Assembly (NCBI GenBank): GCA_003118195.1
Contig: BEXV01000261.1
Location: forward strand, 155,952-219,951
Reading direction: 5' to 3'
DNA from: Hemicentrotus pulcherrimus
Lineage: Eukaryota > Echinodermata > Echinoidea > Camarodonta > Strongylocentrotidae
DNA length: 64,000 nucleotides
Positions 22,541 through 32,060 of this stretch are shown here, piece after piece. The position numbers and the translations under genes were made by a program. A model generated the notes under the pieces. That model made no database searches, had not been told where the DNA came from, and worked only from the letters and a program-made list of their open reading frames with translations. The first letter of the stretch is position 1. Each line of letters begins with the position of its first letter.

Positions 22541-24631
22541 AATTAGGTAATTTGCTTTATACAAGTCATCCACAGTGATGGCATATTCAGAACAGGGGGC
22601 TGTGAATGGCGTGTTAGGAAATCATTATTGGGATTGATTGGATGTGAGTGTACTCAAAGAGTGGGCCTCACCGTGCTGAGTGTTAAACTAGATCCTGGTC
22701 ATCTCTTGATCAAAGCTAAAGGGCAATTGTGTATAAAAAATACAAAAAAAATTTATAGCACAATGTGTGCTGTTTGTCGTATGAAACTCAAAAGACCAAC
22801 CTGGAAAAACTGTTCGACCCAACAAACAACCTTCTTTGATGAAAGTATGATAATGAGAAAGGTTATTAAGGTTATTACGTTTAATTGTTTACCTTCATTC
22901 TGGTATTCATCGATGCACAAGTTTTCAGTTAAAATTAACGAAAATTAAATATCTGTACCTAGAAATACCTACGTTAACCAACTTTGAGATGGCTCGGTTT
23001 TAAATGTTGGACACAATTGTTATGATTTAGGATCCAGCCATAACGCTTGAAGACAATAACGAAGTATTGACATCCTCAAGCATTCTAAGTGTTGATTGCT
23101 TCAAGTTTCAGAGTACATACTCTTGCCGAATGTGTGAGTGGCCGAAATGTGCGGAGCTCTAAATTTCAATACCTTCACATCTACCCACGATGATTATATC
23201 ACGGCGAGTCTTCTCAAAAGTACACTACCTCTCCTTCAGGTATTTCCAGTCGCTTGTCCTGGCTATGTTGTAGCAGAGCCTAGCAGCATCACAGCGGGTA
23301 TTAGTTACCATCTGAGTTCTCCCCCTTTCTTGCCCCTTCACGTAATTATCTTTGCAATGTGAAGGGCTATTGACTCGGGTCGCACTCCTAATCTATCTAC
23401 CGGGGTCGCAGTTCACCCACAAATTATCTCGGTTTAACCCACTACAAACTGTGTAGAGTTAATCAAACATCCAATTACTTTTCTTCAACGATACCGCGAT
23501 ATCACGTCCTAAGTCTAGTGGTTCAGATTTTGCAAAGGCCATATACGAATGTTTGTTTAATAGTCATGTTTCACCACAAAATCAAATACGATTGACCACA
23601 AAAGAGCCACTTAAAAAAGAGTAGAAAGGGAAGATCTTAAGTGTGTTATCATGACAGTTCTATGGCATTCAAAACATAGGCTGTGAGTTGAAATACAATG
23701 AACATATTATTTCTGGCTTGTGATCCAGAAATTAGGGGTTTTCCCAACAATGTTGTATAATTATGAATACAGCGCAAGATAATATCCGCTTTGCAATGTG
23801 ATAACAATCATACAAGTTAAGTGCTGATATAATTTATGTCGACTTTCGATATGCTCCTAGATGGTCACCATAAGCATGCAACGAGGGGATGGATGTTCAA
23901 TTTGTAAATCTACCATACCAAATGCTATTATGTCTGTGATGACAGAGTTAGCTTGCGTCGATGTTACAGATGCGGGCGTTCTTAAGATTTATAATGCAAT
24001 TTGAAGACCACACGGGGCCACAGTAGACCTGAACGATGTGTTCGAACGTTTATTGGTTAAATAATGAATTAGAACCAATTAGGCCATAAATCCCGACCTT
24101 GGTCGCAACCTAGATATTTTCTTGAAGCTTATTCCGTGATTGAATCAGACCAAGACGAAAAGCCTCCCAAAGGGAATTGTACCAGGCGCCATCATATACA
24201 TATGTACTATTGCCACAAGACGCCATTTTGGTTATGTATATTAGAGATGTATGCATTACTGTGGCCTGAATCGTCACGTTTAATACACAGAACGACGTGC
24301 TGTACAGTCTGTAAACATTATGGTGTACATGTGTTACTCGACCAAATGATTTTCGAATTCAGAGTTACTATTGTATACCATTGGTGATATAGTCGAATGA
24401 TAAAAATAAGCTTTATCATAATTATTGTCACACTGTGATAGAAATTAATTTACGTTCATTCTTTGAGCTTATTGATTGGTTAATATTTGAATTGATCGGA
24501 TGGTGAGTAATGGCTGCTAAGAAAGCACGTACGTGCTTGTACAACCAATGAGAAATCAGATCACTATCGGTTTTAAATCCTTTCCAATGAACTTGACAAT
24601 GAGAGTTAAAGTCTTACCAAAGGGTGCTACT
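22541..24631. other. Non-coding stretch, no recognised gene
   Basis: A 106-codon plus frame (22628-22948) and others at 23138-23362 and 24136-24387 lack domains. On the minus strand at 24221-24231, CCAAAATGGCG contains an ATG opening a 38-codon frame (MASCGNSTYVYDG...), which is unrecognised and without a strong donor. Confidence 0.4.
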
Positions 24632-24702
24632 GCATCTCCTTAGTTTCGAATCCAGAATCTCCCATTTACGAGTCAACTGCTCTACCACTTAACCATCAAT
24701 TG
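24632..24702 (-). mobile_element. tRNA-derived relic (SINE head or tRNA pseudogene)
   Basis: The minus strand reads TGGTTAAGTGGTAGAGCAG, then GACTCGTAAATGGGAG, then GGATTCGAAAC. These correspond to a tRNA A box, an anticodon loop CTCGTAA (anticodon CGT, threonine type) and a B box. The anticodon stem does not pair well and the acceptor stem is not recognisable, so this is not a working tRNA. A decayed SINE head or tRNA pseudogene fits. Most of the A- and B-box consensus is kept. Confidence 0.55.
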
Positions 24703-24953
24703 TTACTATAAGCCCGATGCTCCCAGGGCAATGTTTACGTTAGTTCCGTCTATCACTGCGAGAAACAGTTTACAGTTAGAATAACTTGGTCTTTCTCATT
24801 CAAACTGCATGCTACATGATTGCTTATACACCTATTAGTCCCCCCTTGATGACGCCCCTATCACTTCCTCCGCAACAAACCAATCGATTGCTAAATTATG
24901 CAAAAATCCTTTACCCTCAATTCAATGCTCATTGTTTCGGGGAATCAGAGACA

Positions 24954-25032
24954 ATTAATTAGCTTGGAGGTTTTTCTTTCTAATTTGACACCTATGACTC
25001 CTGCGCATGTCATTAATTAGCTTAGAGGTGTC
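24954..25032. promoter_or_regulatory. Repeated ATTAATTAGCTT(G/A)GAGGT with T-box-like words
   Basis: ATTAATTAGCTTGGAGGT (24954-24971) recurs as ATTAATTAGCTTAGAGGT (25012-25029), 58 bp apart with one mismatch. ATTAATTA is a classic paired homeodomain core. Between and after the repeats, GACACCT and AGGTGTC form an inverted pair of T-box half-site type. This is a compact candidate enhancer core; binding is inferred. Confidence 0.3.
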
Positions 25033-25109
25033 GGTCTCCTCGCTCCGCAAATCGTCTTCATCTAGTTGCGGGAAACGGAGAGATGAAAGGAGAAAGAGAG
25101 GGGGTGATA

Positions 25110-25110
25110 A

Positions 25111-25155
<45 letters not shown>
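25110..25155. repeat. (GT)n(GA)n compound microsatellite
   Basis: About 16 bases of GT run directly into about 30 bases of GA. Confidence 0.97.
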
Positions 25156-25158
<3 letters not shown>

Positions 25159-25159
25159 G

Positions 25160-25887
25160 AGACATATTATAAACAGGACAGAGGGAGAAAGAGAGTGGGT
25201 TTAGATTAGTAATAAAGAGATGTTTGGGAAAGGAACCTAACACCCCCATAACGCCCTCATTTCTCCCCATTCATGTCAGTAATAATCATTTTTGATGGTA
25301 TTACGAGTATGACAGTAGTCGATGAATCATGTTGAATGCACTATATACATGTGATAAAATGTATTCATGAAATCAGACAATATTTTAAGACACTAACAAC
25401 AGAAACCACTAGTATTTGAATATTTACTTCCAAATGTGATCACTTTCCCCAAAGACTCCTTTATAAGATAATGAATGACAATGGATAGGTCGACCCTAAG
25501 TAGATGGATGATGAACATGATTAACTTGACAACAGATCACACAATCGTGAAGACTTTCGAAAAATCTCGAGTGCAATATCAGTAGCTTGTTGTATTGCCT
25601 ATATAAATCATGTTTGGCATGTTTGAATTACATAATACTTTCATTTCAATCCTGGCATACTTGAAAAGGTGATGGAGATGGCTATTGAAATTGCATTAAG
25701 TTGTCTTTTCAAAATTATTTCAGATCGTGCAAAATTATTATCACCCGGAAGCAATAGAAATGTCTATACCACTGCTGTATCTATTCAACATTACCCCCCC
25801 CCCTCTCCATCCTTCCTTAAAATGGGTAAATCATAGGAACCAATCAAGGGAGATAATAACTGGATGATTGAAAAGCTGTAAAGACAC
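25160..25887. other. Non-coding stretch, no gene seen
   Basis: AT-rich with a C-run near 25794-25803. No structure noticed. Confidence 0.5.
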
Positions 25888-26020
25888 GGGCAGCGTTTCA
25901 CGAAACCGTCCTAAGTACAAGTCCGACTACATCCCATTGAAATGTGTGTATTCGGCTTCATTGGCGTTACAATGGGATGATGGCGAACTTGTTCTCAGGA
26001 TGGTTTCGTGAAACAATGCC
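25888..26020. mobile_element. Foldback element F2, long hairpin (about 133 bp)
   Basis: The left arm GTTTCACGAAACCGTCCTAA pairs with a right arm that reads, reversed, GTTTCACGAAACCATCCTGA. Pairing continues inward through ACAAGT and CATCCCATTG/CAATGGGATG, leaving a small loop near 25945-25965. The outer ends are GGGCAGC and, reversed, GGCATT. This is the structure of a palindromic MITE whose transcript would form a long hairpin. The 82-codon minus frame across it is incidental. Confidence 0.75.
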
Positions 26021-26569
26021 GTGATTCCCATTCCAGCCCAGGGTGACACGTTCTGATTTTCTTCTTCTTGTTTGATATATGTCATGGAGGACGGGTAATC
26101 AGGCCAATGGATGCGTTGTGTACCATCCCGTAATGGCATGTCTCGATTTCTGGAGCAGAACATTAACCACGTCATTATGAAGGATTTCGGATATTAATCC
26201 CGGGGAAGTAGATTATTGCGTTTAATACCTCTATGCAGATCACGTGATAAGGCAATGGCATGCAATCTCCATGCCTGACTTTGTGTACGACGACCTAAGG
26301 GCGGTCAGGAGGCAAGGGGTGTTACAAAACGCGGATACCCCCCCCCCTCGTTCTTGTCAAAGGCAAGTCTCTGGATGAAAAAGGAGGAAACTGCCTCTCC
26401 CAAGGTTAATTGTGATTCCTACAGCACTCCTCATAGTCTGAAGGTGGATCGACGATTTTATTGAGAGATAATGGGTAATAAGTATTTGGACATAGAAATC
26501 TGTTTTTATGGATAAGTAATTGCGAATTTATGGCTGGACGGTAAAAATGGAAGTTGATTTATTTTCTTT
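26021..26569. other. Non-coding stretch, no gene seen
   Basis: A C-run near 26338-26347 and ordinary AT-rich DNA. No frame of interest. Confidence 0.5.
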
Positions 26570-26573
26570 TTAA

Positions 26574-26940
26574 AGGTAAAGACCAGTTATGGTCATGCGA
26601 TTGCATCGTGAAAGAAACGTTGTGGAATCGATCAGAAAAGGTTGATCATCTAGCATCTAGCATCTGCAAGGTTCTGGAATCATCAAAATGATAAGAAATT
26701 TGGCCCATTCTTTGTAAAGTTACAAGCACTATACACAGAAAGATGTATATGGGACTACCCTATATCTCTCCCAGACCATGAGAGAAACAAATTTACCAAG
26801 TATATGAATTAGTAGGCGGTTTCACAGCAAATTTTGTATCATCCTGTATTAGTCAAAACATTTCACATATGCATGATTGGTAATGAGAGCTTCCATTTCA
26901 TTTTTTGAAATTGGGGCGTTTCCAATACTGGTCTTTACCT
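26574..26940 (+). mobile_element. MITE copy B (TTAA-flanked, 367 bp)
   Basis: Begins AGGTAAAGACCAGTTATGG and ends, reversed, AGGTAAAGACCAGTATTGG, with TTAA on both sides (26570-26573 and 26941-26944). It is near-identical to copy A over the whole length; the main differences are scattered substitutions and a short ATCTAGC duplication (26645-26662). The first 14 bases of the inverted repeat match perfectly at the two ends, so this is among the youngest copies here. No coding capacity. Confidence 0.9.
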
Positions 26941-26944
26941 TTAA

Positions 26945-27206
26945 AGTTTTTACCTACAAATATTAATCTCTGCATTATAACAACACAAATTTCGGCATAG
27001 AATCTTTAGATTGCACCAATAGCGCCGTCCAAAATGCATAGTTCTGACACTGTTACATTCTCTTGAATAGGAGCTGATTATTAAAGTTAGATGTTTTTCA
27101 CGTACATTTCAAACTGTATCACTTGAATCTCTAATCTCAACATCATATTATTGTTCTGATTTGTAATGATCGTTTAACTAGTTCCCTCTTCACTTTCCTC
27201 CCACAG
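26945..27206. other. Sequence upstream of the candidate exon
   Basis: AT-rich, ending in the pyrimidine-rich GTTCCCTCTTCACTTTCCTC followed by CCACAG, which would serve as a splice acceptor for the exon proposed next. Confidence 0.3.
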
Positions 27207-27270
27207 TGTCTTTCCACAATGCACCTTTCCAAAATGGCGGATCATAGCGAACGCCAGATTGTCTTCGAAG
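27207..27270 (+). CDS. Candidate 64-nt host exon, product unknown
   Basis: A strong pyrimidine tract ending CCCACAG (27200-27206) is followed by 64 bases open in one frame: CLSTMHL then SKMADHSERQIVFE, ending GAAG before GTAAATC, a good donor. An internal ATG at 27234 has the context CCAAAATGGCG, so this could instead be a first coding exon with its 5' leader: the YY1-like word overlapping the ATG is common at animal start sites. Phase would be 1 at the donor. No family is recognised, the exon is short, and no partner exon was found in the window, so the call rests on signals alone. Confidence 0.25.
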
Positions 27271-28818
27271 GTAAATCAACATCCCTCGAATGTAGTCGTC
27301 GGCTCATGGTCGAGTGGAGGCATTGATCGCATTAAACATGAGACCGTGTCATAGCAAGGTCTCCTTGGCGTTCTACTTATCCAATCAACTCGCCCAGGTT
27401 CATGTCGAAGGTGCGCAATAAACAGCACCAGGGCGATACAATAAAGCCCTTTTTGCGGGGTAATTGGAGCCTGCCCTTGAAGTAATAATGTCGTTAAACT
27501 GGGTGTGTTGCTCTTTAATGAATGTCGGAAGGAAGTCAAACCCAAAAGAGGGAGAGAGGGGAATTGGAGGTGACTTGTCCAGTCAAATGCGTAGATCGCG
27601 CAATATTAAGTTCTAAGTCGTCTCATCATGAAATGGTCTTGTGGAATATGTGAATTATGATGACAGCGCGTGCGGTGTCTTGAGTCAACATAAATTACAA
27701 TCATGTACGAAAGTATTGTCTTTTGGAGGTGAAACGTAATCTATGATTTAACGAATCGACTTACAGTATGTATCTGCGATAAAGAAATTAATAAATAAAG
27801 ATGTGTGATCAAGACATGAATAAACAAATGTATCTTATCATAAAGTCGCTGAGTTGATATGTTAATATCGTCATTAGAACAGACCATTACGTTCATTTTT
27901 AAGTCAATTTTCCTAATACACAGGGTACATGGAAAGCTTTACTTCGATTATTGACCAGTGGAAATTGTATTGCTCTTATGAGTGAAATCCCGCCTAATAA
28001 CTTTGACCTGTAGAATTAAACTAGTCAAATTAAATCTTCAGTTGAGTCTTTGTTCAAAATTAATTTTCAAGTAAAAGCCGTCGAAAATATGCCTGACGAA
28101 ATAATTTGTTTGTATATGAAGAAGATGAAGAAAAAACCCTGTACGCCCATACTAAGCCTGCAAAAGGTAGAAATGTCGAAAATGTTAAGCGTCCATATTG
28201 AACAAGACAAAATCCATCATGATAGATAAGACTAACATTTTTACAATCAAATTTCCATTCTCCGTAAATCCTGACATTCAAAAGCACATTTATATACAGC
28301 ATTTCACTTGAAATCATGTGCCCACGCTGCCTGGTATCGTCACTGTACATGCGTTGTAAGATCACGCCGCGAGCATGGTATGCACGCCACACAGTCGTAA
28401 ACACAGTCAAATGACGTCACGATCCAAAATGGAGGTACATGCATGGCTATCTCCTGCTGTGTTTTGACATGTTCACCGCTAAATACTCTTTGCCTTGGAT
28501 AGGAAGGCTCTAGGAAGAATATAAACAAGATGAAGGGGGCTAAGAATAGAACATTTTCTATGTAAAGGAGTCGTCTTTTATACAGGATATGACTGAGGTG
28601 AAAATAGACACAGGGTTATAATATTCCATGCATGTTTACACGAACCTCGTATGAAGGAAAGTCCTTATCGGACAGTGCAATTCTTTGGTTGAAATGTAGA
28701 AGCTCATTAATCATGAAAAAACAAAAATTAGATTTACAGAGAGAAAAAAAGGTGAAATATAAGTTGGACATATTGAACATTCCCCCGGAACGTTTTTGCT
28801 TTTGTTAGAGAAAAGGGT
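27271..28818. other. Non-coding stretch, no recognised gene
   Basis: Minus frames at 27276-27545, 28060-28410 and 28340-28528 have no domains I recognise. One perfect TGACGTCA (28412-28419) lies next to CCAAAATGGAGG (28424-28435). Confidence 0.4.
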
Positions 28819-28864
28819 CAAGGGTGTAGAAACCATTGTTCCAAGGGTGTAGAAACCATTGTTC
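28819..28864 (+). repeat. Exact 23-bp tandem duplication
   Basis: CAAGGGTGTAGAAACCATTG plus TTC occurs twice head to tail without a mismatch, indicating a recent duplication or a polymorphic locus. Confidence 0.95.
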
Positions 28865-29592
28865 CATTCTTAAATTCGAACATGACAACGAGTTACTGCT
28901 ATTGCAGTAGAAACTGCAAGATCATACTAAAATGGACACATGATATAATTAACTAAGGTTGTTCTTTGCTCTATAGTATAATCTTTACCCTTTCCCCCAT
29001 TCTATTAGCTTTCTAAAAAGGAACTATGGTTACCACGGAATTCCATCAAAATGACGCCACGAGTGACGTCAAAGGAACGACGATAGAACACGGATCAGCT
29101 GGGCAAAGAGAAACATTTAGGGAGCGGTACATTACCTACAGCTTCTTCGCGTGAACATGACATCCAAACGACAGTAGATGAAGGATAAAGTATGCCACAT
29201 GAATGGCTCATGATGCTTACAATTATCTTTCAAAATTCAACTGCGTGACATTTCTTTAATGTGGCCATATTGAATGGTGCACATAATTTATTATTCACAA
29301 TTCATCATCACTTTCATCAAAATACCTTGGACATATAATGTTGGTCTATTTATATTTGCATTTTCGGGGAGGGGGGTTATAGAAATTTCACTGAAATAAC
29401 TTGAACCTTAATCCATTTTCTCAAATTGCATCAACAAGTGGAATTCTAAGGATTGTGAATTGCCCCTGATTTCCATGTGCTCATCTCATCCAGGCCTGGG
29501 GCGAGGGACATCCCCCTTGCGTTATGTTACATGCACATTTGGAAATTAAGACTATCTGGTTACGGCGCATGAAGAAAATCAAAATCATACCT
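28865..29592. other. Non-coding stretch, no gene seen
   Basis: Contains one perfect TGACGTCA (29064-29071), with ATGACGCCA 13 bp before it. Otherwise ordinary AT-rich DNA. Confidence 0.5.
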
Positions 29593-29742
29593 CATTCACG
29601 CCAACGAGACCGAGACCAGACCAGCACTAGGCCGACATCGAACCGACAACGTACCGAACGATTATTTTTTTTTACACCACTAATGCCAAAGAACCAGTCG
29701 GAGTGTGGAGACAGACTGGTGTCGGTTTGGCGACGCTATAAT
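29593..29742. mobile_element. Foldback element, family F1 copy 2
   Basis: The left part CATTCACGCCAACGAGACC pairs imperfectly with the right part, which reads, reversed, CATTATAGCGTCGCCAAACC. Internal sequence resembles copy 1 (16936-17062): CGAGACCGA, then GAACCGACAACGTACCGAA, then a GGTCGG-rich right half. A 96-codon frame over it is incidental. Confidence 0.55.
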
Positions 29743-30099
29743 GTAATAAACTTCAAAATTAACTGCAGATTAACTATTTGTTTTTTGTTTGTTCTGCATT
29801 ATTGTTTATTATAAAAGCTCTTACAAATTTACTACTTGTATGCCCCCTTGAATCTTATTGAATTTTTTTAAAAATCTAAGAAATTCAAAGAAGATGTTAT
29901 ATCTTTAAAATCTAATTCTGTTTTATAATCTTGTCTAAGTTTAAAAACGTATTCATTTCGTGTATGTCTCTAAGGACAAACTGAGGACATTTTATATCTC
30001 TTAGTCCATCCTTTTGCAGGCAGTGAATCGGTATAAATTTAAGATTTAACTTAACATAATGTGAATACAGGCTTAATAAAGTTACGTCAGTTCACTGAA

Positions 30100-30308
30100 A
30101 TCCATTTTCTTTTTCTTTTATTCTACTTAGACTCATCCCACCGACTTCTTTTTTACTTCCCACTCTAATTCTCTTTCTCGTCCTCCCACGCTCCCCTCTC
30201 CCCTTTTCTTTCTCATTCGCTCTTTCTCTACACTCCCTCTCTCTCTTTCTTTCTTCCCCTCCCCCCCCCTGCTCTCTCTCCCCCACACACACTTAAATGC
30301 ACACACAC

Positions 30309-30345
<37 letters not shown>
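30100..30345. repeat. Polypyrimidine tract ending in (CT)n
   Basis: C/T-rich from about 30100, with a C-run near 30261 and a pure CT run at 30311-30341. Frames on both strands here are low complexity. Confidence 0.92.
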
Positions 30346-30347
<2 letters not shown>

Positions 30348-31956
30348 TTTCTTTTTCTATTTGCTATTCATTTCATTCGGTGGTTCTTGCCTGTGATTAG
30401 ATTTGTGCTTTGTCTTTCTGCTGCATGCCATGCTTATAACTTTCATTTACTTTGCGTCGTGTGGGCATGCATCATATATTCTCTCGATCAAATTGCTTTG
30501 GCAAAGGTTAATTTTATGCATCGGGAAGGCAATCACGTTTGGAATCTTTCACGGTTCTATCTGAAAATATGAAATATGTAAAATTGCGGCGGGGCATGCC
30601 ATCGTGAATCTATACGAATATCAAATGCCAGCAACGCTTTATCTTCGAAAAGATTTGTTTTTGTTTTAATATTCCGAGAGTAATACAGATTTAATTTTAC
30701 ACGGATCAATAAAATTTAGAAATATAAACAGACAGACATACCGGAAAAATTTTGTATATATTCTACTCAGCTGACACATTCATGGAAGTAAAATAGATTA
30801 TTTTTAAAATGGAGACAATAGTTCAAAACATTCGAATGATGTTAAGTGTTCAGAAAATGAATATATCGTAATTGGTTAAAGTGACAAGGGCCTTTATAAA
30901 TAACGACCTTCTGAACAAGGATACAACGTATACACTAGTTGAATTGAGCAAGGAATGAAGGAACTTCTTCGACTAAAAATCGGAGGTGGACCGGACGCAT
31001 CTGCAAATTACTCTCTGCGTTAAAAAAACGAGGGTTTGTCACGTCTGTAAGCAAGGCATCACTAACGAGGTATCAAACAATAATGAAGATTCCCTACGGA
31101 TCGGCCGCAAGGACCAAATTACCATAAACAAGAGAGAAAACTTGAAAGTTTGCTGACAGATGATAAATGACTGGAGCTGTGTCCCACTGGTATTTAGGGC
31201 CAACGTGATGTTTGAAACATGATTTTGTCAAACGGCTCATAAATCATAACATGCTGGAAAAATAAACCTTGGAGATTGAGAGTCGAAGGGAACCCTTTTT
31301 CTTCACGACGCGATGACTGATGGAATTCCTTCATGTTACCAAGGATCCCCGATGATTGCATTCTCGAGGGTTCTATGAGCTGCAGAAGGTGCTAAATCCA
31401 TACTTCATCAAAATAAAATAATTATACCTGGCTTTAATACACCAAATAAGATAATTAAAATGGTTATTAAAAAACTGGGTACTCTCACGTCCAATTCAAT
31501 GACATTTTGAAAAACATGATTGGTAAATTGGTTTATTGTTATACGATTGGGCACAGAACTACTAAAACGAAGACTGCTACATACTAGGTGCCCCAGGCCA
31601 TTTGGGGGGAAATTTAAGGAATGTATATCTTTTTTTAATACATTCTGTGGTATCTGAAAACATTGTTATTAATGCTCTTTTCACATTTACATTCAGAGTA
31701 CTTTATTACTGGCTATTTCACTCTGATTCGTACATTTCATGTGGTTAAAAGAAGTGGATTGAATAGCTGGATAATACAAATTAAGCGATGTGTCCTTTGA
31801 TAACCAGCTTCAGTCAGAGGAATGTCGAGTCTGCAGCGGATCCCGCAAGGGTGGAGATATTTCCAAACATGACATTATGAGAAGAGTTCTAAGTCTTCTA
31901 CAGCTCACCCTGTTATTGTACCTTTCCCAATGACGGATTCTTACGGCCTCTCTCTC
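30346..31956. other. Non-coding; a possible conserved block near 31000-31380
   Basis: 30346-30950 is plain AT-rich DNA. 31000-31380 is less AT-biased and holds TGACAGATGATAAATGA (31154-31170), a Meis-type TGACAG directly followed by a Pbx/Hox-like TGATAAAT. No reading frame of interest. Confidence 0.35.
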
Positions 31957-32060
31957 CTTCTCTCTCTCTCTCTCTTTATATATATATAATGCGTGTGTGT
32001 GTGTACGTACGATACATTTTTACATACACACGCACACAAACACACACACGCACCACAGAC
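31957..32060. repeat. (CT)n(TA)n(GT)n ... (CA)n microsatellite cluster
   Basis: Consecutive CT, TA and GT runs (31957-32004), then CA-rich sequence (32025-32055). The GT and CA runs could pair across a short spacer. Confidence 0.93.
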
